Origin: Montifringilla adamsi
Lineage: Eukaryota > Chordata > Aves > Passeriformes > Passeridae
Direction of reading: 5' to 3'
Assembly (NCBI GenBank): GCA_017590115.1
Contig: JAGGNK010011003.1
Location: 319,815-383,814, forward strand
DNA: 64,000 bases
The notes beneath the pieces are model-generated. The model was not told where the DNA came from and searched no databases. It saw only the letters and a list, made by a program, of their open reading frames with translations. Positions 1 to 15,037 of this stretch are shown here, one piece after another; position 1 is the first letter of the stretch, and each line of letters opens with the position of its first letter. The translations under genes and the position numbers were made by a program.

Positions 1-1685
<1,685 letters not shown>

Positions 1686-2435
1686 AGTCCTGTCAGTGCT
1701 AACCAGCCATGCCATGCACTCGTTAGATTCCTTTCCTAGAGAATCATCCCCGCCCTTTTCTGTTGGTCACGTCACGATTTGCATCCAATACTCTCCATGC
1801 AGCGCCATCCTCTCCCCATGAATAAAGCTGTACAAACTTTTTCAGTCTCTGAGGCCTACTTTGCACCACATTTTACTATTGAGACCTTAGGCTATGTTTC
1901 TGTAGAAGTCCATGTATTATTTTTTTCTCTCCCCCCTTTCCCACCCTCCCCCATTTATATGCATCACCACAGATCATTGTTTGTCTTTTCCTCCCTCACC
2001 CCTCCTGCCTTTTGTTACATTGGTGTAAAAAATGTAAAACAAAAATTTATTAAATACTGTGGTGTGTGAAAGAGGAAGAACTGGAAAAACAAAAAAAAAA
2101 GAAAAATAATCTATTCCACGTATGTTTGGGGGCTGGGCACAGGGGCTGGCTGGAGGGAGGGAGGGAAGAGAGGGTGTTCCTTGGGGTTGTACAATACTGA
2201 GTAACCCAGATGTGCAGGAGATGGTGATTTCGAGACCTGCTGAAAGTTCTGCTCTTCTATAGCCTGGTTCCAAGGCGCTTTTCTGTCAATTTTTATGGAA
2301 TGCAAAAGGGGTTTTTGTTTTGATTTTTTGTTTTTTTTTGTAAAGCTTAAATTGAATCTACATCTGATACTTGAGCCTCCATACTAAAAAATGGAAAAAA
2401 AAAAGAAAAGAAAAAAAAAAGACTAAAACAATAAA
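1686..2435 (+). other. CAPZB: CAPZB 3' UTR with polyadenylation signals
   Basis: The region follows the stop codon without a recognisable splice donor. It holds an AATAAA at 1821-1826, an A-rich stretch near 2030-2110, and a second AATAAA at 2430-2435 within an A-rich run. The proximal signal probably gives a short UTR and the distal ones a longer form. The distal end is an estimate. Confidence 0.65.
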
Positions 2436-3533
2436 AACAACCAAAAAAAACCCCAGGAAGATGTTTGTGTGATCGTGTCCTCCTTGTTTCTCTTTCATTC
2501 CTTGCAGGGTTACTTGGGGTTTTTTTGTCCCACATCCAGAAATGTTTGTCTGGAAGGGGGTGTGATGTCCCTCTGCTCTTTGGCCTTGTGTTACTCACTC
2601 TGCTGCCCTTCCAAGGTGCTGGGGTTGATGCTCCAGGCATCCAGCACGTGGATCTGCAGGTGTATGCAGGGGAGGGTCTGCCTGGGGGCTCCTGTGTGCA
2701 GCCCGGGGCAGGGCAGCTGTGCTGGGGCGGGTGGTTCCTCCCATCCCCTGACCCAAAAGCTCCTCCTGTGTCACCGGTGACCTTCCCCCGGCGTCTCCTC
2801 CTGAGCCCTCGGTGGGCAGAGGGACCTGGCACAGCTTTGGGTTCCCTGCCTGCTGCAGGCTGTGGTTGTACCAGACCTAATCCTGGGGAAGCACAGAAAG
2901 ATCTGCTGGGCTCTTCCTGGCCCTGGCTCTGGGAACTGCCCTGTGTGACCCTCTGCAAGTGGGGACTGTTGGCATTAACCGGGCTTAATTAATGTGCTCC
3001 AGTTTGGTTTTGTACCACGACCTGTGTCCCACCCAGACTCCTGCACGTGGCCAGAGTTCACCCAGAGCCTGCAGGAGCTCCTGTGGGACACAGCCTGGGA
3101 AAGGCTGGGATTCCCCAGAGAACACTCCACTCTGGGATTTGGCTGCAGCCTCAGGGTTCTGTCCCAGCACAAACCTTTCCTGAAGCTGGAGATATTTGTG
3201 TGAGCTCTGGAGCCTGGGAAGGGGAGATCTGCTGAGGTTTTCAGTTATCCTCTCCCTCAGGGGGGGTTGCTCCTGCACGGCCTTTTCTGCTTTAACATTT
3301 GCCTCTGCAAAATCCTGATCACAGGGACAGGGCTGCAGCAGTGACTTGGAGGGATGGGAACCTTGGGAGAGCTTCAGGAATTGCAGCCACCCTGGGGTGG
3401 CTGTGGGTGTGTGAGCTCTGGGTGCAGCTGCTCACCTTGCTCCATCCTGCCCAGCCCAAGGAAAGTCAGAGTCAATCAGCTTTGTACCTAACTGGTGCTT
3501 CAGGTGCACCTGTGGGGACAGACTGTGATACAA

Positions 3534-3560
3534 ATATATATATATATATATATACACACA
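3534..3560. repeat. (TA)n/(CA)n microsatellite
   Basis: An uninterrupted run of TA dinucleotides passes into CACACA. It is a simple repeat with no gene association. Confidence 0.9.
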
Positions 3561-4280
3561 TAGGCACTCTTTCCTCCTTATGGCAGAGCTTCTTTGCCCA
3601 GGTTTGGGAAAAGCCAGTATGTGACAACTATTTTCAATTATTTTGTGTTGTAGTGGCAGAGATGAGGGATTTGCTCATGGTTTGGATTGAAACAGATGAA
3701 CTGTTCTACAATTCCTGGGGTAAGACAGGACAGGAAATGCTGCTGCTTCAGGATGAGGTGAGCAGTCCCATAGCCTGTGAATCTGGAGGGGCAGAATCCT
3801 TAATTAATCCAGTCAAAACTCACTCACTTGGTTCAAGGGGCTCAGAGAGACTGAAAAATACATCTCCTTTCGGAAGACAGCTGGCTCAGTCCCAAGAATT
3901 GGCCCAGCCTGTGTTCCCATGAACCTGCTGCTGCAGCTTGGTGGGCACTGAGCAGTTGGAATCCCATTTAATGTGAGATCCATGGATTGGTGTCCTCAGT
4001 GTGAGAACAAAGCAGAGTAACTTCCTTGGGAAGGACAGATGTTACGGACTGGCTGAGGAACCATAAATTAATGATAATGGAGCTAAAGCCAAAAGAGACA
4101 CGATGCTGGGTATCAGGAAGGGAGCTGGAGAGGGGAAAGGGAAGCAAAAGGAAGAGCTGATAGGAATTGCAGGAAAGGAAAGCTCTTGTTTTCACAAGGC
4201 CAAGCTGTGATAGCCCAGCCCTGTTTCCTGTCCTTCCCTGCTCGAGGAGCACTGTGCTGAGTTCAGGGCCCCAAGAGAGG

Positions 4281-4372
4281 GATAAACTCAACAGTGCTGG
4301 GGATAAATTCACCAGATTGAGGATAAATTCATCAGGTTGAGGATAAATTTGTCAGGTTGATAAATTCATCAA
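4281..4372. repeat. short degenerate tandem repeat, about 20-bp unit
   Basis: Four to five imperfect copies of a GAGGATAAATTCATCAGGTT-like unit lie head to tail. The last copy is shortened. Confidence 0.8.
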
Positions 4373-5117
4373 GGAGAGAGGGCAGGAAGTGAAAACCAGA
4401 GCGAGCAGAGAAGCAGCTCTTCTGCTGGGGAACAGCAATGGAGCAACTTCCCCAAGGAATCCATGCAATTAAAACATGGGTGAGGCAAAAAAAGAGAAGT
4501 CAGAGAAATGGGACTGTGAGATTCATTAGCAAAGCTGCAGGAGCTGCCAGGTAAAGCAGCAAAATGAAACCAAAGGATGCAGGTGGGGAAGGACGTGTTT
4601 TATAGATGGGTGAGCCGTGCTAATTAAAATAGGTGTGGACTGAACTCTTTGGTTCTGCTGCTCCTTCCCCACTGGATCCAGCCCTGTGTGTCTTCCAGAA
4701 GGAGCTGAGGGGGCAGTTGTGAGGTCACAGGGTTGTGTCTGTGGCAGGTCAGTCACCCTGTCCCCACCCCACTCAGGCTCTCCCCATGTTTTTCAGCACC
4801 AAGGAAATTCCAGATCACCCTTGGCAGACACAGCAGTGACCAGGCTCAGCTGTGGGGCACTGGAGCAGCGAAGAGCAACTGAGGTATCCAAAAATTCCCT
4901 TTTATCCTGAAAGCATCATTGGTATCAAAGAGGCACTAGGTGTCCCAGCAGCATCTTCTGCCACCGCCTCGGCAGCACCACGTGTCACCCACGGCCTCGG
5001 GGCCTCTTCTGCCAGGAGCCACCAGGATGGAGGGGCTGGTGTGCCCAGCCCTAAGGCCACCTTCCTCATGTGCATCCTCCTCTTCCTCCTCCTCTCCCTG
5101 TGGGGCAGGTCCCTCTG

Positions 5118-8100
5118 TCAGCTCTCTGAGCTCTCATCCTGCTCCCCCAGGAGAGCACCCCTCTCCTCGAGGGTGCCAGGCCGTCCTTTCCGATAGGCCA
5201 GGAACTGGAAGGAGATCTGGGGAGAGGTCAAGGCTCTGCACACTCAGGGGGGATCTCAGGGATGCACTGGGTGTCAGCACCCCGAATTTGTGCCAGGACA
5301 GGTGGGAACAGGACAGGCAGCTCAGTGCAAAGCAGGGGCTGAGGCGTTGCCCAGCCGGTGCAGCACCACAGATCTCCCAGGGAGCAGCACCACCCCACCC
5401 TCCTGCCCAGCCCTGCCCGCCCCACTCCCTGCAAGGCCGTGCTGGCAGGATGGGATCCCAGCCCAGGGGAAAGGATACAACCACGTCGAGGGCCAGCACG
5501 CCCAGGCTGCCCACCAGCCAGGGCAGGTGGTGCAGGATGTAGTCACCTTGGCCCTGGCCTGGCTCCGGGTTCTTCAGGAGGACACTGAGGCCGTACAGGG
5601 AATTCCCCAGCATCACCAGGGCAAAGAGAGAGTAGGAGACCCCGCTGGTGGATTTCCTCTGGTACTGGGAAAAGAGGGAGAGGAGACAAGCTTGGCTCCT
5701 CTCTACAATGTGCTATTAATCATGCTCTCCCCCAGCATTAAAAAAAGAGAAGTGGTGACTCAATGCTGAGAGTCTTTTAGTTCCCCTTTGGCTTGTAAAT
5801 TAGACAAAATGAAATTCCCGCCCTCAAAATATCAGCAAGTTAAAGGGAGGGGAGAAAAATAAATACAGAGAAGTAGTCCCTTATGGAGTGATCAGAGATG
5901 GGGCCTGGGACCTCTGAGCAGAGAGGAAAAAGGAGAACCCCAGGGAGAAAGGAGAACCCTCTGGGGAGGAAGGAGACTCCCCAGCCCCCTGGGAGTGACA
6001 CGTGAGGAGCCCTGGGGTGTCAGGCTGGGCACTCACGTTGGTGCAGATCTGGGGCACTCGGGAGCACAGGTAGAGCACGGAGGAGATGGAGCCGATGGCA
6101 AATCCAATGATTTCAGTCCTGGAGAAAGGCTGCAAGGCACGGGTGGGGACAGGGACAGCCCCTGTGCTCAGAGCCCCAGCACAGCCACACCCAGCCCCGC
6201 GGGTGCCCAGCTGCCCTCCTCTGACAGCCCGCTGATAATTACAACTGGTAATTACAGTTCACCTTGCCACAGGAAAACACCCAGTGCAATCTGTTGTAAC
6301 GGGAATTGGGTTTATTTGCATTGCTTGGACAGGTCCTTTTCTACTGCCAGAGCAAAACTGTTCTGCAAACCTACTTTCAGTTTCAGCCAACTGAGATACC
6401 TTGCTGCACTTTCTTGCTTGTTTGATTTTCAGTAATATATATAAATGTGGATAATTGGAAAAAGGATTAAAGGGGAGAAGTATTACAAATTTCCTGAACA
6501 CAGGAACCACATTTTTTTGTCCATCCTATGCAGCTACGTGAGATAAACCTGTTTGCAAACAGAGATGTGGGAAATGTGAGCTTTGCTGACTCTTGAGCAG
6601 GCTCATAGCAGTGTTTGAAGCGAAAATGCCCTGAAATGCCTGAAATCCTGCAGCAAACTGTTCCTGAATTTTGGAGGAATCTTTAGAAAAGTTCTCTTTC
6701 CAGTGCCATCTTCCTAGACTCTAACAGTCTCCTGCAGAACAATTTGGCCCTAAAATAGGAACAGCCCCTGACCCCAAAACACATGGTGGGGTCCAGGGTG
6801 GTTTTTTTGGGATCACAGCATCCAGCAGGGCATCCCCACCCAGACCTCTATCCCATCTCCCAGACCTAGGAACTGGCTCACCTTTGGTCCAAGCTCATCC
6901 CCAGGAGCTGACAGCAGAGACCTCCCTTTGAAGGAGGCTCCTGGAGCCTCGGTGCTGGCACTGCCCAGGAGGGAGAGGCTGGTCAGGGACCCCACGGAGA
7001 GGAACACGAAGGCTGCATTGATGGGAGCAGGGACTGCAGAGAGGCAGACAGAGCCTGATCAGAGGGAGCCCAGCAACCCCCAACAGCCCCGGGGCTGCCA
7101 GGACCCTCTTGGGGTGAAGAAACCTCCAAACTCTGCCTTATCTCACCAAGGGACTGAGCAACCTCTGAACTCTCCCTTATCTCACCAAGGGATGGGGCAG
7201 TGGCTGCTGTGGGTGACTGATGTGATTTATCTCCCAGCGATGTGCCCAATTTGTACCTTATCAGGGAGGAAACTGCTCTCATCTCGGTTTCTTTGGGTTT
7301 AGGGCTCCATAGAATCATCCCCACTAGAAGATTTCACTGTCTTAAGTCACTCTCAAATCTCTGCCAGAGCAAGCCCTGCTGTGGCTTATTTGTTAGTAGT
7401 ATTTTACTATTTTTCAGTAGTTTTTAGTGATTATATTCAGTAAGCAAGCTCTCCAGCTTAACAAAACCATGTATCTGATGGGTCAAATACCAACTGGCTA
7501 ATAACTTTATGTGTCTTTACTAAGTTAAACAAACACCCCAGTCCCAAGGAGCCTGTTTGGGGTTTGGCAGTGCTGGAAAGGGGATCTTCTCTGTTTTCTC
7601 TGTCTGTTTAAACCCTGCAAGAACTGCTCAGGTTCCCTTTTCACTCCAGTTGAACAGACAGGAACTTCCCTGTCAAGTTTTGGCCCAGAAACAGTGGGAA
7701 AACTTCCCCCTCTCCCTTCCAGCATTGCCCGAGTCAGGAGTTCTGTGATTCCCAGCTCTGAGGTGGAGTCACCGTGAAACTGTGGGGGATTTATTTAATT
7801 CTGTGCCCCATGAGCCTCATGGGGGGTTGTTTTCAGCCTGGATACCATGGGGTTGGGGGTAACAGGGGCTGCAGAAGCCCCAGGCCCAGCCTTTAGCTGC
7901 TTGTTGGCTTTGGCTCTCTTAGGGGCTCAAATTAACCAAACAAAAAAAAAAAAAACAAAAATCAACCCAGCAAGCAGTAAGAGGCACCATCTAACAACTG
8001 TGCCTGGAATCTCCCAAGCTCCCAGAGTGCCCTGGAATGCCCCCCACTCTGCTCCCAGTGCCCAGGGGAGCAGAGGCCCCACCCTGCCCCAACTCACAGG

Positions 8101-9560
8101 CTCTGCTCCCGTTCTTCAGCCGGTAGTAGCAGTAGAGGGAGAGCATGGCCAGGTCTGCCAGCACGTAGTAAATGGCCGTGTACACCTGTGGGGAGGGGAC
8201 ATGGTGGGGACACCCACGGGGACCTGGGATGGTCCCCACAGGACTGCTCCCTGCTCTCCTGGTGTCCCTGGGGGAGAGGGGAGTGTCCCGGGGTGGAGAA
8301 GGGAATGGCCCCAGAGGGAGGGAAAGGAGTAACTCGGGGGTGAAGAAGGGAGCATTCCTGGGAGAGAAGGGAAAACACCAAGAGGGGAAGAAGGGAGCAT
8401 CCCCAGCGAGGAAGGAGGGAGCATCCCTGGGAGAGAATGGACCACACCTTGAGGGGGAAAGCGAGCAAGCCCAGAATGGGAGAGGGGAGCATTTCTTTGG
8501 AGCAAAGAGGGAGCACCCCAGGCAGTTTGGGTCTCTGGCTCCCAGTGCTGGATAAAGCAGCTGCCAGCCCCTCCCTCCTCCCTGGAGCTGGGGTGTTTGA
8601 GAGCCAGCCGGGTACCTGCAGGGGCAGCTGATCAGCCAGGAAGGAACCGATGAGGTTGAGGAGGTCTCCGCCCAGCCATCCCAGCAGGAAATAGATGGAG
8701 AGAGCCTGGTCCATGATGCCCGTTCTGCAGGCCTGGTAGAACTGCCTGCAGAGCATTGGGCAGGGGAACAAACATCACCCTCAGCTGCTTCAGCGCTACC
8801 TGGGAGCCATCCCCAGGATTCCTGTGGATCCCAAAGCAGTCAAGGCAGGAAATGCAAGGCCACACGTTCCCCTGGCCCCAGGTAGAACTCCTGAGCCCCA
8901 CCGGCGCTCACCGAGGGCCCTGTGGGAGGAGCAGGGAGGATGACCCCAGCTGCAGGATCCTCCCCTCCGGTTGCAAAAGAACCGCGACTCCTCACGTGCC
9001 CCGCAGCCACCCTGTGTCAGCACTTCCAAGTACCCCAGGGCTCCTGGGGACATTCCTTCTGCAGTGTGACCTGTCCTGCCGGCCCTGCACGTGCCTGACG
9101 TGGGACATTCCGGCTGACAAGCACAGCAACAACACCGCGGCCAGCAGCGGGGCTCTGGGCTGTGCTGCCTGCTCCCCCCACCCGAAATCTGCCGAGCCCT
9201 CGCTGCTTGCGCCGGGGGGATTTAATAATTCGGGCACCTTGTGCTTGCGGCTCGATGTCTGCCATCCCCGGGGAAGGGCTGCCCGGGATGTGGGGGCGGT
9301 ACTCAGGGATTTGGGAGCGGTACTCAGGGATTTGGGAGCGTCACCCAGGGGTTCGGGAGCGGTACCCGGGGATTTGGGAGCAATACTCACGGGAAGGCTG
9401 CGGCGATGAAGCAGACGATGGAGCCCAGCCCCAGGGCGATGCTGGCGACATCCCGGCTGTCCTGGGCACACTCATTGAACACATCCATGATCCAGCGGGA
9501 GCCGTTGGGACAATCAGAGAGATTCCCAAAGGGGAGACCCCTCCAGCGCCGCGCAGCCAT
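5118..9560 (-). CDS. SLC66A1: lysosomal cationic amino acid transporter 1 (PQ-loop protein), 7 coding exons
   Basis: SLC66A1 (PQLC2, yeast Ypq family) exports arginine and lysine from lysosomes and recruits C9orf72-SMCR8-WDR41. Coding exons on the minus strand are 9391-9560, 8616-8745, 8098-8185, 6882-7033, 6037-6129, 5479-5664 and 5118-5216. They join in frame to 305 aa (human 291) with GT/AG at every junction. The ATG is at 9560-9558; the only upstream in-frame start candidate is a GTG. Hydrophobic segments fit a seven-helix protein. PQ-loop motifs are AAAFPQF (Pro57, across the exon 1/2 junction) and SRVPQI (Pro206). The cytosolic tail has E291-R-G-A-L-L296, an acidic dileucine lysosomal sorting motif. 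The stop is TGA at 5120-5118. The gene is head-to-head with AKR7A2 and convergent with CAPZB. Confidence 0.96.
7125..7205. repeat. two-copy imperfect repeat in SLC66A1 intron 3
   Basis: Two adjacent blocks share CTTATCTCACCAAGGGA, about 39 bp apart. The repeat lies in the intron between the exons at 6882-7033 and 8098-8185. Confidence 0.7.
8277..8522. repeat. purine-rich degenerate minisatellite in SLC66A1 intron 2
   Basis: Imperfect blocks built around GGGAGCAT(C/T)CC and GAGAAGGGAA recur every 30-35 bp between the exons at 8098-8185 and 8616-8745. Open frames through it are repeat artefacts. Confidence 0.7.
9291..9390. repeat. 21-bp minisatellite abutting the SLC66A1 exon 1 splice donor
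   Basis: Five units of 20-21 bp (9291-9310, 9311-9331, 9332-9352, 9353-9373, 9374-9390) share TTGGGAGCGGTACTCA with point differences. The last unit contains the reverse complement of the GTGAGT donor of exon 1 at 9385-9390, so the array starts at the splice site itself and runs into intron 1. Confidence 0.85.
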
Positions 9561-9749
9561 GGGACCGCCGGGATAACGCTGGGGAAAAGGGAATAACACG
9601 GGGAAAATTTAACAACACCGGGGAACGAAGTATCTGTGGGAGGGACAGGTCTGGGGCTCCTCCGGGAACTGGCTCATGCTGGAAAAATGGATCGTTAGTG
9701 GATAATACACCTTTATTGGGATTGCTGCCAGCCTGGCAGCGTCTGGCGT

Positions 9750-9950
9750 CAAAGGAGAAACAGAAGAAATGAAAGAAGAAGAAATAAAGAACAAATAAGA
9801 AGGAAAAAAAAAAAAGGAAAATAAGGGGAAAAGGGGGGAAAAAAACCAAAAACCCGAATAAAAAAAGAAAAAGAAAATAAGAAAAAAAAAAGGAAAAAAA
9901 AAAAGGAAATGGAAGGGAAAAAAAATGAAAAGAAAAAAAAAAAGAAGTCG
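9750..9950 (+). repeat. polypurine (A/G) low-complexity tract
   Basis: About 200 bases are almost entirely A and G, with A runs of 8-12 and a GGGG-rich patch near 9825. It lies between two diverging start codons. The phenylalanine-rich open frames on the opposite strand are translations of this tract. Confidence 0.85.
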
Positions 9951-10084
9951 AAATCAACCCAACCTGTCCTCGCAGCACCGGCACTCGCCTCTTCACCGAC
10001 GCTGTTCGGAACTGTATTTTTCCTTGAAAGCCCGCTCTTTTTGAAACTTGGGCTGTTTTTCTTTGCAAATCCGCAACTCCTCAG

Positions 10085-10192
10085 ACACCCGCCGGGTTTC
10101 CTTCGCCGCTGTCCCAAACCCTGCCCAGTTTCCTTCGCCGTTCTCGCAAACCCTGCCGGGTTTCCTTTAACGCTGTCCCAAACCCGCCGCTC
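10085..10192 (+). repeat. three-copy 32-36-bp repeat in the SLC66A1/AKR7A2 promoter region
   Basis: Three adjacent imperfect units share GGGTTTCCTT, then CGCTGTC, then CCAAACCC. They differ mainly in the middle and are separated by CTGCC-type joints. Confidence 0.75.
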
Positions 10193-10267
10193 TCCCCAGC
10201 CCTGCCGCTCCTCTGCCGCTTTCTCAGGAAGTTGCCGGAGAATTGCCGGCAACTTTTCACAGCGTGA

Positions 10268-14203
<3,936 letters not shown>

Positions 14204-14478
14204 GGAAGGAAGGCTGGGATACCCAGCACAGGCTCTGGAGTCTCGGGAGAGGTGCTGCCCACCCCGCCCTCCCATGCACGGCTGGAGGACTGCAGGTTCT
14301 TCCTGAGTCAATGAAGCTTTGTAGGATCCACACCCGTGCCTTAGTGCTCCCTCCAAGCCGCTCACTCCCTCAGCACAGCCCGTGATTCAGGATGCAGCTG
14401 ATCAGGAAAATGAACACCTTAACGAGGTGAAGGCCCCTGTTCTGCTTTAATGTGAAATCTTAAATAATTACATACAAG

Positions 14479-14484
14479 AATAAA
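14479..14484 (+). terminator. polyadenylation signal, AKR7A2
   Basis: The hexamer AATAAA lies 276 bp after the stop codon, ahead of a CR1 fragment. The cleavage site was not determined. Confidence 0.65.
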
Positions 14485-14559
14485 ACCTCTTTCTAGTGCA
14501 GAGCCCATGTCTGACCTGTGCCTGGAACCTGTCGTCTCTTTGGCAGCACTTGGGGACAT

Positions 14560-14712
14560 CGAGTCACAGAGTCTCAGGATGGTTTGGGTTGGACAGTCCT
14601 TGAATCTCATCGTGTTCCACGCCCTGCCACGGGCAGGAACACCTTCCACTATGCCAGGGTGCTCCAAGCCCCATCCAGCCTGGCCTTGGACACTGACAGG
14701 GATAAGGCAAAA
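14560..14712 (-). repeat. CR1-like LINE 3'-end fragment
   Basis: GAGTCACAGAGTCTCAGGAT, then GGTTTGGGTTGGACAG, then CCTGCCACGGGCAGG and CCAGCCTGGCCTTGGACA. These are the standard blocks of an avian CR1 3' end in reverse orientation. It lies between the two convergent genes. Confidence 0.85.
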
Positions 14713-15037
14713 TTCCAATGGTTGAGCTAAGGATCTTCTTCTGTGTCAGAATAACCCTCAGCATCTTTCCCTGTGTGCTATATCAAAATTCCATTACATT
14801 TACACCCTTCCTGCCCAGTTTTCATGTTTGAGCTGGCATTTCCTCAGGTCCCAGGATCCACCATCACTAACAGACAGCAGCAACAACCATCTGGTTTCAC
14901 ATAGATATTTATATAAATATAAAAAAAGCACAGTTAGGTCATTTTCTATAAAGATCATCCCAGTGCAGGTGCACCCAAGGAAGGGAAATATCCTCCTCTT
15001 TTTGTCCCTAAAATAGAACTGTCTGGTGTCCAAGCTG

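Larger units (their letters stand above)
2436..5117. other. CAPZB-SLC66A1 intergenic region (convergent 3' ends)
   Basis: No exon could be supported here on either strand. The part next to 5118 must hold the SLC66A1 3' UTR on the minus strand, but I found no clear AATAAA for it. Recognisable content is a TA microsatellite at 3534-3560 and a short 20-bp-period repeat at 4281-4372. Open frames of 60-200 codons lack splice context and recognisable homology. Confidence 0.6.
14204..15037. other. convergent 3' flanks of AKR7A2 and MRTO4
   Basis: The AKR7A2 3' UTR runs from the stop at 14203 to an AATAAA at 14479-14484. A CR1 fragment follows at 14560-14712. The remainder up to 15037 is the MRTO4 3' UTR on the minus strand. 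No perfect minus-strand AATAAA was found for MRTO4; TATAAA-like variants occur near 14910. Confidence 0.65.

Noticed and set aside
2347..2992. Open frames of 175-203 codons on both strands near the CAPZB 3' end
   Set aside because: No recognisable homology or splice signals; they overlap UTR and intergenic sequence and occur on both strands at once.
9514..10252. Phenylalanine-rich minus-strand frames resembling a membrane protein
   Set aside because: They are the reverse translation of the polypurine tract; the hydrophobicity comes from TTT/TTC codons, not a gene.
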